The notes beneath the pieces were generated by a model that had not been told where the DNA came from, did not search any database, and was given only the letters and a program-made list of their open reading frames with translations. From contig CAMOZS010000081.1 of the NCBI GenBank assembly GCA_946631075.1, positions 1 through 7,333 on the forward strand: a DNA stretch of 7,333 nt, given 5' to 3'. The stretch comes from an uncultured Bacillota bacterium. Its GTDB lineage: Bacteria > Bacillota > Clostridia > Peptostreptococcales > Anaerovoracaceae. The position numbers and the translations under genes are program-made. The first letter of the stretch is position 1; every line of letters starts with the position of its first letter. This document shows positions 1 through 6,572 of this stretch, piece after piece.

Positions 1-880
1 GGCGGAGAGAGCGAGCCTCCCGGTGCTGCCGGACAAGGATGAATTCCCGTACGCGATCCGCGTGGTCTCCGAGGTCCTTTCCTCCAACGGATCCACATCC
101 ATGGGATCCACCTGCGGAAGCTGCCTGGCTCTGATGGACGCAGGCGTACCCATCAAGGCGCCGGTAGCCGGCATCGCCATGGGTCTGATCGAGAGAGTCG
201 AGGAGGACGGCACCAGCAAGATGGCCATCCTGTCCGACATCCAGGGCATGGAAGACTTCCTGGGCGACATGGACTTCAAGGTCACCGGTACAGCTAAGGG
301 CGTAACGGCCATCCAGATGGATATCAAGGTCCACGGACTGTCCAGAGAGATCCTGGAGAAGGCTCTGAAGCAGGCTAAGGAAGGCCGGATGCACATCATG
401 GCCGCTATGCTGGAAGACCTGCCGCAGCCCAACGAGGATCTGTCCCCGTACGCTCCGCGCATCGAGACCATGCAGATCGAGGTCGACCAGATCAGAACAG
501 TCATCGGCAAGGGCGGCGAGACCATCAACCGCATCATCGACCAGACCGGCGTCAAGATCGACATCGAGGACGACGGCACAGTCTTCATCGCGTCGCCTGA
601 CGGTGCAAGCCTGGCAGCGGCAAGAGAAGAGATCGAGATGCTGCTGAAGGTTCCCGAACCGGGCGAGATCTACGAAGGTAAGGTCACCAGGATCATGAAC
701 TTCGGCGCATTCGTCGAGATCCTGCCGGGTAAGGAAGGTCTGATCCACATCTCCAAGATCGCCAAGGAGCGGATCGACAAGGTCGAGGACGTTCTGAACG
801 TAGGCGACGTGGTCAAGGTCAAGGTCACCGAGATCGACGATCAGGGCCGGATCAACCTGAGCCGCAAGGCCCTTCTGTAA
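1..880 (+). CDS. pnp: Polynucleotide phosphorylase, C-terminal part (5' end outside the window)
   Basis: PNPase degrades RNA 3'->5' by phosphorolysis, releasing nucleoside diphosphates, and is a core enzyme of cytoplasmic mRNA turnover. About 293 residues of a protein usually near 700 are present; the reading frame is open at base 2 and continues upstream. Visible in order: the end of the second RNase PH domain, with the phosphate-binding NGSTSMGS stretch and the catalytic-site segment SDIQGMEDFLGDMDFKV (aspartates and lysine as in the family); a linker; a KH domain (about 467-655) with the RNA-binding VIGKGG loop; and an S1 domain (about 661-877) with the typical GKVTRIMNFGAFVE start. The protein stops right after the S1 domain (INLSRKALL) with no acidic tail. 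A cysteine sits in GSTCGSCLALMDAG, where threonine is common. A strong terminator follows 12 bases after the stop, so pnp ends its transcription unit. Identification is secure. Confidence 0.97.
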   Translation, partial: AERASLPVLPDKDEFPYAIRVVSEVLSSNGSTSMGSTCGSCLALMDAGVPIKAPVAGIAMGLIERVEEDGTSKMAILSDIQGMEDFLGDMDFKVTGTAKGVTAIQMDIKVHGLSREILEKALKQAKEGRMHIMAAMLEDLPQPNEDLSPYAPRIETMQIEVDQIRTVIGKGGETINRIIDQTGVKIDIEDDGTVFIASPDGASLAAAREEIEMLLKVPEPGEIYEGKVTRIMNFGAFVEILPGKEGLIHISKIAKERIDKVEDVLNVGDVVKVKVTEIDDQGRINLSRKALL

Positions 881-892
881 GAATGAGAATAC

Positions 893-938
893 AAAAACTG
901 TCCGGAATTCCGAGCTGTCGGATCCGGACAGTTTTTTT
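893..938 (+). terminator. Bidirectional intrinsic terminator between pnp and the convergent small ORF
   Basis: Bases 893-906 (AAAAACTGTCCGGA) pair perfectly over 14 bp with 923-936, and an inner 5-bp stem (909-913 with 918-922) closes on a GCTG loop after a 2-base bulge. A run of seven T follows on the plus strand (932-938), and a run of five T occurs at the other end when read on the minus strand. It therefore fits termination of pnp from the left and of the minus-strand ORF ending at 948 from the right. The presence of a two-way terminator is indirect support that the minus-strand ORF is transcribed. Confidence 0.92.
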
Positions 939-947
939 GTTCAGTCC

Positions 948-1346
948 TTATTTTTTACCCAGGGCCTTCCGCAGGGGATGGCGGATGGCATCCAGACGTT
1001 TTTCCGCTTTGGTCAGCCGTTTCTCGATCTCGTCCAGCCTTTGCTGCAGCCGGATCTGTTCGTCCCTGGCCTGGTTCAGCTGGCGCAGGAGCAGGGTGTC
1101 GGAAGCGGCAAAGCTACGGATGATGTCTTCGACAAGATAGGGGTTGTCCTCCTCTATCAGATCAACGCCTTCGACGAGGCCGGCGGAGCAGAGGTCATCG
1201 TGAACAGTTCCCTCAAGGATATCGACGTGGAATTCATGTAGGTCCGGCCAGATCCGGCCGGAAGTGGGGCTCAGCACGGCTCCACAATATATGGTGGTTT
1301 CAGGTCCGGAAGCTCTGCTATCACAAAGTTTTCGGGCTTTTTTCAT
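948..1346 (-). CDS. Small protein of unknown function with C-terminal coiled coil; start uncertain, possibly a gene remnant
   Basis: I do not recognise this protein. Read from the ATG at 1346 it is 132 residues. The central part (LEGTVHDDLCSAG to RSFAASD) is acidic with mixed hydrophobics. The last ~50 residues are a clear heptad-like coiled coil (LLLRQLNQARDEQIRLQQ then RLDEIEKRLTKAEKRL), ending in a basic KALGKK. Codon choice from about 1280 down to 948 favours G/C in third positions like the neighbours, but the first 22 codons after the ATG do not (6 of 22 end in G or C), and no Shine-Dalgarno precedes that ATG. An in-frame GTG at 1277 would give 109 residues but has a GGAG only two bases away. 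Either the gene starts inside, or it is the 3' remnant of a longer gene. No signal peptide or membrane segment is seen. It converges on pnp across the shared terminator. Confidence 0.55.
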   Translation of the reverse strand: MKKARKLCDSRASGPETTIYCGAVLSPTSGRIWPDLHEFHVDILEGTVHDDLCSAGLVEGVDLIEEDNPYLVEDIIRSFAASDTLLLRQLNQARDEQIRLQQRLDEIEKRLTKAEKRLDAIRHPLRKALGKK

Positions 1347-1366
1347 GGACTTTTTTGGCCGGGATC

Positions 1367-1405
1367 TTATGAGAAATGGAGATTTTCGTATATACTGTAT
1401 ATACT
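1367..1405 (+). promoter_or_regulatory. Putative promoter and 17-base palindrome upstream of the CHAP protein gene
   Basis: GTATATACTGTATATAC (1388-1404) is a perfect 7-bp inverted repeat around CTG, an operator-like dyad. It contains a -10-like TATACT (1391-1396); the best -35 candidate, TTATGA (1367-1372) at 18 bp, is weak. A second TATACT at 1400-1405 has no -35. The dyad lies 30 bases before the CHAP gene ATG and 41 bases before the minus-strand ATG at 1346, so it could serve both directions. A promoter here is likely from position; a bound regulator is inference. Confidence 0.45.
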
Positions 1406-1434
1406 TGGAAAAAGGGGAAGGAAGGGAAGTTTTT

Positions 1435-2886
1435 ATGAAGAGATCCGCAGTCAAACGGATGCTTGTCTGGACGCTGATCCTGGCCTTCAGTTTCACCACA
1501 GCCATGAGCGGACTGCCCCAGCAGATGGCCGGGGGAGAGGACCGCTCAGCCTTTGCGGCAAGCTACCCGAAGCTGAAGACCATCAGCTATACGAAGACGG
1601 GCGTGCAGAAGAACGATATCGTGGCATTCGCCAAGTCCCAGATCGGCTACAAGGAAGGCAGCAACAACAACACCTATTTCGGCCACTGGTACGGCCTCAA
1701 TTACGCTCCCTGGTGCGCCATGTTCGTATCCTGGAGCGCTGCAAAGGCTGGGGTGTCCAGGTCTGTCGTGCCGCGGCTTGCAAGCGCGGACCGTTCCTGG
1801 GCTAAGAAGCAGGGTGTCTATTATAAATCCAGACAGTGGGGCGGATCCTACACGCCCAAGAAGGGGGACCTGATCTATTTCTCCTGGAGCGTCCGTGATT
1901 ACGCCGACCATATCGGCATGGTCACCGGGACCAAGACCGTGGACGGAAAGAAGTATGTCAATACCGTCGAGGGGAACAAGCATGACAAGGTGGTCACCGC
2001 TTCCTATCCGCTGACCAATAAGTACATCCTGGGCTATGCCCATCCCAAATACACGACCGGAGAGCCGGAGGAGACGACCACTACTCAGCCGGTCCCCTTC
2101 ACCCTGGAGTACAGAGACGGCCTGGAGGAGACCGTGACCGATGAGACCAGCGAAACCAGCAGCGGCCAGGAGGAATCCGTCATCCCGCCGGAGGAAGGGA
2201 TCTTCGGCCATGACGTGACCCTGTCGGATCACAAGTTCACGAGAAAGGGCTATAAGTATACCCAGTGGACGATCTACCGGGAAAACAGCAAGGGTGAGGA
2301 GCTCTACCTCTGCCGGGACAACGATGATCAGACCGCGGAGAAGTGGAAGAAGGCGGACGCCATACCGTCCGGCTATTCGACGGTCCTGGTGGATCTGGGC
2401 GGAAAACTGAATATCGCGAGCCCGGTTTCCGGGACCATCTACGCTGCCCCCGACTGGACCATCAAAAAATACAAGGTGACCTACGATCCCAACGGAGGCA
2501 GGACCGCCCCGGACACGCAGAAAAAGACCTGGGGTAAGGACCTGACCCTGACGACCAAAAAGGCCAGCTGGGCCGGCTATAAGTTCCTGGGCTGGAGCCT
2601 GGAAAAGAAGAGCGGGATCATCGACTTCAAACCGGGGGATAAGTACACTAAGAACAAGTCTATGACCCTTTACGCGGTCTGGGAGCCGATGACTGAATCC
2701 TTCCGGATCAAGGTGGTCAAAAAGTCGGGAACGGACCTGAGGAAGGGCCCGGCCTCGACCTTCAAGAAGGTGAAGAGAGTGAAGAAGGGGAAGCAGTACC
2801 GGATCGAGGCCGTCGATCACAGCTGGGGAAAGATCAAAGGCAAGAACTGGTGGATCAAACTCAAGTACACCAAAGTCGTGAAGTAG
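1435..2886 (+). CDS. Secreted CHAP-domain peptidoglycan hydrolase with Flg_new repeat and SH3-like C-terminus
   Basis: Predicted exported cell-wall amidase/endopeptidase, 483 residues. The start at 1435 is chosen because it begins a classic signal peptide (basic MKRSAVKR, hydrophobic core at about 10-24, likely cleavage near residues 41-42, AFA/A) behind a purine-rich ribosome site (1414-1429); the frame is open further upstream but without such features. Domains: CHAP at about 58-195, with catalytic Cys94 in PWCAMFVSW, His159 in DHIGMV and Glu179/Asn181 in VEGN. Then an acidic Thr/Ser/Glu-rich linker and a region (about 225-340) that looks like a diverged, expanded repeat. Then a Listeria/Bacteroides-type repeat (about 344-418: YKVTYDPNGG ... 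KFLGWS ... MTLYAVWEP), and a very lysine-rich SH3-like end (about 421-483: DLRKGPASTFKKV) likely to bind the wall. There is no sortase motif or C-terminal anchor, so it is probably secreted and wall-associated. CHAP enzymes cut peptidoglycan stem or cross-bridge peptides; the exact bond cannot be read from the sequence. No terminator is visible before the next promoter. Confidence 0.9.
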   Translation: MKRSAVKRMLVWTLILAFSFTTAMSGLPQQMAGGEDRSAFAASYPKLKTISYTKTGVQKNDIVAFAKSQIGYKEGSNNNTYFGHWYGLNYAPWCAMFVSWSAAKAGVSRSVVPRLASADRSWAKKQGVYYKSRQWGGSYTPKKGDLIYFSWSVRDYADHIGMVTGTKTVDGKKYVNTVEGNKHDKVVTASYPLTNKYILGYAHPKYTTGEPEETTTTQPVPFTLEYRDGLEETVTDETSETSSGQEESVIPPEEGIFGHDVTLSDHKFTRKGYKYTQWTIYRENSKGEELYLCRDNDDQTAEKWKKADAIPSGYSTVLVDLGGKLNIASPVSGTIYAAPDWTIKKYKVTYDPNGGRTAPDTQKKTWGKDLTLTTKKASWAGYKFLGWSLEKKSGIIDFKPGDKYTKNKSMTLYAVWEPMTESFRIKVVKKSGTDLRKGPASTFKKVKRVKKGKQYRIEAVDHSWGKIKGKNWWIKLKYTKVVK

Positions 2887-2899
2887 GAGAGCCTGACCC

Positions 2900-2928
2900 T
2901 TGTCATGACCGGCGGCCTTGGGTATAAT
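2900..2928 (+). promoter_or_regulatory. Strong sigma-A-type promoter directly upstream of the eutH-like gene
   Basis: TTGTCA (2900-2905) and TATAAT (2923-2928) are separated by exactly 17 bp: five of six and six of six matches to the vegetative consensus. The expected transcription start is near 2934-2936, three to five bases before the ATG at 2939. The -35 is part of a GTCATGAC palindrome (2902-2909). This is the best promoter in the window and sits in an otherwise empty 52-base gap. Confidence 0.8.
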
Positions 2929-2938
2929 AAGAGCCGTC

Positions 2939-4009
2939 ATGAACGTATTTGTTGCAATCATGTTAATATTCGCCGCGGCCGGCTTCGTCGACAAGGCGCT
3001 GGAAGGACGGTGGGGGCTGTCGGAGCACTTCGACCGGGGCCTCTATACCATGGGGGCTATGGTCATCCCCATCGTCAGCATCTGCGCTGTCGGAACGGAG
3101 TTCGTCCGCCGGCATACTGATCAGGTGATGAGCCTGTCGGATCATCTGTTTTTTGACCCGTCCATGATCATCGGAGCCCTTCTGGCCCCGGACATGGGAG
3201 GGTATTTTATTTGCCGGGAGATCGCCGCCAGTCCCCAGCTTCTGGTGCTCAGCGGCGTGGTCCTGGGGACCCTGCTGGGCCAGGCCATCACTTTCCAGAT
3301 GCCGGTCTTCATGGCCTCGGTCGACAAGGAGGATCATCCGGCCATGTTCCGGGGATTCATCGTGGGGATCATCGTGATCCCGGCCGGAATGGTCGCGGCC
3401 GAGCTGCTGATCCGGATGCCCGTCCTGCTCTTTCTCAGGCAGCTGGCTCCGGTCTTCGTCCTCTGTCTGATCATCGCCGCCGGCCTCTTCAAGGCACCAA
3501 AAAAGACCGCGCAGATCTTCGCGGTCTTTGCCCGTATCGTCAACTTGCTCTTCCTTCTGATGTTCGCGGTGACGGTCATCGGCCTCTTCATTCCAAGCCT
3601 TCAGTACGCCAGCCTGAAATCCGTCGAAGAGGCGGTCCTGATCGTCTTCAAGTCGGCCATCATCATCGCCGGCTCTCTGGTCATGTCTGAGCTGATCCTG
3701 AAGTTCTTTCGCCGGCAGATCCAGAAGATCGCCCAAAGGCTGGGCATAAACGAGGTGGCGACGGTTTCTCTTCTGATGACCTGCGCCACATCCCTTGCGG
3801 TCATGCCTCTCTTTTCGCAGATGGATGAGAAGGGCAAGCAGATCGTCAGCGCTTTCTCATTGAGCGGATCCTTCGTCATCGGCGGATCCATGGCCTTCGT
3901 CTCCAATGTGGCCGACGGTTACACAGTCCTTGTCTTCATCGTGACCAAGCTGGTCTGCGGGATCATCAGCGCCTGGGTCATGCACCGGATGTACCAGGCC
4001 CGGGGCTGA
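2939..4009 (+). CDS. eutH: EutH-family membrane permease (ethanolamine transporter-like)
   Basis: A 356-residue, very hydrophobic protein with roughly ten membrane segments, similar to EutH, the protein associated with ethanolamine uptake across the cytoplasmic membrane. Family-like stretches: an N-terminal segment leading to FVDKAL, ALLAPDMGGYF (80-90) followed by a charged CREIA, TFQMPVFMA (118-126), INEVATVSLLMTCATSLAVMPLF (270-292, last stretch before the loop), SQMDEKGK (293-300) and a final hydrophobic hairpin to residue 348. It is somewhat shorter than the enterobacterial protein (about 400). The ATG at 2939 is preferred over the in-frame TTG at 2918, which would put the -10 box inside the gene; neither start has a Shine-Dalgarno, nor does the ATG at 2960. 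No eutBC lyase or microcompartment genes are adjacent, so the substrate is inferred from family only. The neighbour downstream is a convergent LysR-type gene. Confidence 0.85.
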   Translation: MNVFVAIMLIFAAAGFVDKALEGRWGLSEHFDRGLYTMGAMVIPIVSICAVGTEFVRRHTDQVMSLSDHLFFDPSMIIGALLAPDMGGYFICREIAASPQLLVLSGVVLGTLLGQAITFQMPVFMASVDKEDHPAMFRGFIVGIIVIPAGMVAAELLIRMPVLLFLRQLAPVFVLCLIIAAGLFKAPKKTAQIFAVFARIVNLLFLLMFAVTVIGLFIPSLQYASLKSVEEAVLIVFKSAIIIAGSLVMSELILKFFRRQIQKIAQRLGINEVATVSLLMTCATSLAVMPLFSQMDEKGKQIVSAFSLSGSFVIGGSMAFVSNVADGYTVLVFIVTKLVCGIISAWVMHRMYQARG

Positions 4010-4018
4010 CCGGCAGGG

Positions 4019-4041
4019 GGCCGGGATCAGACGGCCCGGCC
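4019..4041. terminator. GC-rich hairpin between convergent eutH-like and lysR-type genes (possible terminator)
   Basis: GGCCGGG (4019-4025) pairs with CCCGGCC (4035-4041) over a 9-base loop, nine bases after the eutH-like stop. An alternative, longer-range dyad TCAGAC/GTCTGA (4027-4032 with 4059-4064) overlaps it. Neither is followed by a T run on either strand, so standard intrinsic termination is doubtful. The 59-base gap holds nothing else that I can see. Confidence 0.3.
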
Positions 4042-4068
4042 TGAGCGGCCAGTCTGTCGTCTGACCGT

Positions 4069-4971
4069 CTATTCGACCGGCCGGAGCAGGCCGTGCCCGC
4101 TTTCCAGATACTCTTTTACCGTGCTCTCGGTGGTCCGGATGAACTCGGCCAGGGCAGGAGTAGCGTTCTTCAGCGTCTTGACCGTATAGCCCATGGTCCG
4201 GCAGAGGTCATCTTCGAATTCTCTCAGAATGACGTTCTCCGGAAGGAGGGAAGCCTGCAGGGCGGACATGATGTATACGCCCTGGTTCTGCTCCGTCAGC
4301 GCTATGCCGGCGGTGTCACTGGCGATCTCATAGCGGACGTTGGGCTGGAAAGGATAGGCGTCCATGACCATCTGGACGGTATCGTCCCAGCCTGCCGTGG
4401 GCATGATGAAATCGCAGCCGTTCAGGACCTGGGGCGGGATCTTCTTGTACCGGGCAAAAGGGTGATCCTTATGCATGATCAGGCAGAGAGGGTCACGGAA
4501 AAGGGGATGGAATTCGAATCCCTTGATCTTGGCGTAGGACATGAAGCCCATGTCGATATCGCCGCTCTGGAAGACCTCCGGAAAGGCGTGGTAGGGCAGC
4601 TCCGACAGGTTGACGGTGATGCCCGAAAAGCTCCTGGAAAAACGGGATATGATCTGGGGGACCACACTGACCAGCATGCTGTTCTGGGAAGCGATGAAGA
4701 TGGTCCCGTCCATCAGTCCGTTGATGGCCCGTACCGTTTCCTTGAGGTCATCCTCGCTGTTGACGATCTGCTTGCAGTGGTAGAGGACACGGGCCCCGTC
4801 CTTGGTCGGCTGGACCTTGTCCTTGCTGCGGATCAGCAGGGGAAACCCCATCTCCTTTTCCAGAGAATCGATCATATATGAGATGCCGGGCTGAGAATAG
4901 CCCAGGGCCCTGGCAGCCTTTGTGATGCTGCCGGATTCCACTACCTGGATAAACGCGCGGTACTTGATCAT
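4069..4971 (-). CDS. LysR-family transcriptional regulator
   Basis: A 300-residue cytoplasmic DNA-binding regulator of usual LysR length. The N-terminal winged helix-turn-helix is clear: FIQVVESGSITKAARALGYSQ (residues about 7-27, broken over two helices) then PGISYMIDSLEKEMGFPLLIR. A linker helix follows to about residue 88, and then the effector-binding domain, which begins GTIFIAS and includes the SGDIDMGFMS segment typical of the family. The ATG at 4971 is supported by an AAGGAG site ten bases upstream that lies across the stop codon of gpmI; the gap between the genes is 7 bases. It is thus co-transcribed with and probably translationally coupled to gpmI, unlike many LysR genes, which face their target divergently. 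The convergent neighbour is the eutH-like permease. The ligand and targets cannot be read from the sequence. Confidence 0.93.
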   Translation of the reverse strand: MIKYRAFIQVVESGSITKAARALGYSQPGISYMIDSLEKEMGFPLLIRSKDKVQPTKDGARVLYHCKQIVNSEDDLKETVRAINGLMDGTIFIASQNSMLVSVVPQIISRFSRSFSGITVNLSELPYHAFPEVFQSGDIDMGFMSYAKIKGFEFHPLFRDPLCLIMHKDHPFARYKKIPPQVLNGCDFIMPTAGWDDTVQMVMDAYPFQPNVRYEIASDTAGIALTEQNQGVYIMSALQASLLPENVILREFEDDLCRTMGYTVKTLKNATPALAEFIRTTESTVKEYLESGHGLLRPVE

Positions 4972-4978
4972 ATTATCT

Positions 4979-6508
4979 TCACTCCTTTATCAGGGATCTG
5001 CCGGTCATTTCCTCCGGGATCTCAAGTCCCATCAGATCCAGCAGGGTAGGCGCCAGATCGCAGAGCTTGCCGCCATCGTCCAGGGGACGGGGCTCCTTGG
5101 CGATGTGGATCAGGGGAACGTCGGCCAGGGAATGGGCGGTCATGATATTGCCCTCCGGGGTCAGCATCTCATCAGCGTTGCCGTGATCTGCCGTAAGCAA
5201 AATCTGGCCGTCCTTGGCCAGGATGGCGTCGACGATCCTGGGCACGCAGGCATCCAGGGTCTCGATGGCCTTGACCGCTGCCTCCATGACGCCGGTATGG
5301 CCGACCATGTCGGCGTTGGCGAAGTTGAGGATGATCACATCATACTTATCAGTCTCTATGGCTTCCAGTACTTTCTCGGTCACCTCCGGTGCGCTCATCT
5401 CCGGCTGCAGGTCGTAGGTGGCTACCTTGGGAGAGGGGACCAGGATCCGGTCTTCCCCTTCATTGGGCTCTTCGACGCCGCCGTTGAAGAAGAAGGTGAC
5501 GTGGGCGTATTTCTCGGTCTCCGCGATCCTGAGCTGCTTCAGGCCCAGGGAGGAAAGGTAGACGCCCAGGGTATTGGCCGGAGTCTCCGGCGGGTAGGCC
5601 AGGGTCACGTTGGGCATGGCCGCGTCGTACTGGGTCATGCAGACATAGCAGAGGTCGTCGATGACCTTTTTTCTCTCGAATCCGTCAAAGTCCTTATCGA
5701 CGAAGGCCCGGGTGATCTCCCTGGCCCGGTCGGGACGGAAGTTGAACATGATCATAGCATCGCCGTCATCTACGGGAAGGGCCCCGTCGACGATGGTGGG
5801 CAGGACGAATTCGTCGGTCTCGTCCCGGTCATAGGCCTGGAGGACCGCTTCCTGTCCGCTGGCGGCGTGAAGGGCATCTTCGCCGATCATGGCGTCGTAA
5901 GCTTTGACCAGACGCTCCCAGCGCTTGTCACGGTCCATGGCGTAGTAGCGTCCGGAGACGATGCCGATGGTGCCCAGACCGGTTTCCTCCATGTGACGGC
6001 AGAGCTGGTCGATATAGGTGCCTGCGCACTTGGGCGGAACGTCACGGCCGTCCAGGAAGCAGTGGACGCAGAGCTTCTCGACCCCTTCCTTCTTGGCCAT
6101 GTCGATCAGGGCGAAGAGGTGGGTGATGTGGCTGTGGACGCCTCCGTCGGAAAGCAGGCCCAGAAGGTGGAGGCAGGACTGGTTCTTCCTGGCGTGGGCC
6201 ATGGCTTTGAGCAGGGCCTCGTTGCGGAAGAAAGCGCCGTCTTCGATCTCCTTGGTGATCAGGGTCAGGTCCTGATAGACGATCCGGCCGGCGCCGATGT
6301 TCAGGTGGCCGACTTCGGAATTCCCCATCTGCCCGTCGGGCAGGCCTACATTGAGCCCGCAGGCCTTGAGGGTGGTATGTGGATAGGTGGTAAAGATCTG
6401 ATCCAGGTGAGGCTTATTGGCGGCGGCAATGGCGTTGCCCTTTGTCTCCTCGCGCTCCCCGAATCCGTCCAGGATCATCAGCATGGTTGGCCTGTGAAAA
6501 TCTCTCAT
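4979..6508 (-). CDS. gpmI: 2,3-bisphosphoglycerate-independent phosphoglycerate mutase
   Basis: Interconverts 3- and 2-phosphoglycerate in glycolysis and gluconeogenesis through a phosphoserine intermediate and two divalent metal ions, usually manganese. At 509 residues it has the normal length. Visible motifs: MLMILDGFGER with metal-ligand Asp14; GQMGNSEVGHLNIGAGR with nucleophile Ser64; DGRDVPP and GRYYAMDRDKRWER of the substrate-binding domain; NFRPDRAREI; then NFANADMVGHTG (Asp and His ligands), LTADHGNADEM (Asp-His pair) and TAHSLADVP (His ligand). All metal and catalytic residues that I know for the family are therefore present. The last motif carries SLAD where TTNP-like residues are usual, a small oddity. 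The start at 6508 has a full-consensus AAGGAGGT (6517-6524) eight bases upstream. It is not next to the other triose-phase glycolytic genes within this window; instead it leads a two-gene unit with the LysR-type gene. Confidence 0.97.
   Translation of the reverse strand: MRDFHRPTMLMILDGFGEREETKGNAIAAANKPHLDQIFTTYPHTTLKACGLNVGLPDGQMGNSEVGHLNIGAGRIVYQDLTLITKEIEDGAFFRNEALLKAMAHARKNQSCLHLLGLLSDGGVHSHITHLFALIDMAKKEGVEKLCVHCFLDGRDVPPKCAGTYIDQLCRHMEETGLGTIGIVSGRYYAMDRDKRWERLVKAYDAMIGEDALHAASGQEAVLQAYDRDETDEFVLPTIVDGALPVDDGDAMIMFNFRPDRAREITRAFVDKDFDGFERKKVIDDLCYVCMTQYDAAMPNVTLAYPPETPANTLGVYLSSLGLKQLRIAETEKYAHVTFFFNGGVEEPNEGEDRILVPSPKVATYDLQPEMSAPEVTEKVLEAIETDKYDVIILNFANADMVGHTGVMEAAVKAIETLDACVPRIVDAILAKDGQILLTADHGNADEMLTPEGNIMTAHSLADVPLIHIAKEPRPLDDGGKLCDLAPTLLDLMGLEIPEEMTGRSLIKE
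4982..4987 (-). promoter_or_regulatory. Ribosome binding site of the lysR-type gene overlapping the gpmI stop
   Basis: On the minus strand the last gpmI codons AAG GAG TGA supply the AAGGAG Shine-Dalgarno of the downstream regulator, ten bases before its ATG at 4971. Ribosomes finishing gpmI sit on this site, which favours coupled translation. Confidence 0.75.
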
Positions 6509-6511
6509 TAA

Positions 6512-6551
6512 TATTTACCTCCTTGAAAAAGTCGTTTATACTGAATATATC
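6512..6551. promoter_or_regulatory. Divergent promoter region between gpmI and the 74-residue protein gene
   Basis: The 64-base gap (6509-6572) is AT-rich, unlike the genes. For the plus direction, TATACT (6537-6542) lies 17 bp after a TTTACC (6514-6519); a second option is TTGAAA (6523-6528), 17 bp before TATATC (6546-6551). The minus-direction promoter for gpmI must lie in the same stretch or in the start of the small gene; TATATT- and TATAAA-like boxes are present on that strand but I cannot pick one. The plus -35 candidates overlap the gpmI ribosome site. A promoter region is very likely; the exact boxes are uncertain. Confidence 0.45.
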
Positions 6552-6572
6552 TTAACACATATGGAGGCAAAT

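Noticed and set aside
978..1241. Plus-strand 87-codon frame overlapping the minus-strand coiled-coil ORF
   Set aside because: The minus-strand reading has a convincing coiled coil and the shared terminator; the plus product is hydrophobic antisense of it.
1243..1262. Hairpin TCCGGCC ... GGCCGGA inside the 5' part of the minus-strand ORF
   Set aside because: A 7-bp stem with a 6-base loop but no T run on either strand; not enough to call a terminator or other element.
1264..1434. N-terminal extension of the CHAP protein by 57 residues
   Set aside because: It would bury the signal peptide, contains the putative promoter palindrome, and has no ribosome site at its start.
1546..2994. A 482-codon open frame on the minus strand opposite the CHAP gene
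   Set aside because: The plus strand has a signal peptide, catalytic residues and known repeats. The antisense product shows no domain or ribosome site.
2963..3736. Minus-strand open frame rich in Asp, His and Gln opposite the eutH-like gene
   Set aside because: Its composition is what results from reading hydrophobic transmembrane codons backward; the plus strand is the real gene.
4093..4881. Plus-strand open frame opposite the lysR-type gene
   Set aside because: Antisense of a clear LysR helix-turn-helix protein; no supporting features of its own.
4922..6511. A 529-codon open frame on the plus strand opposite gpmI and the start of the lysR-type gene
   Set aside because: It mirrors gpmI codon for codon on the opposite strand. 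gpmI has all family motifs, so the long frame is a by-product of G/C-rich third positions.
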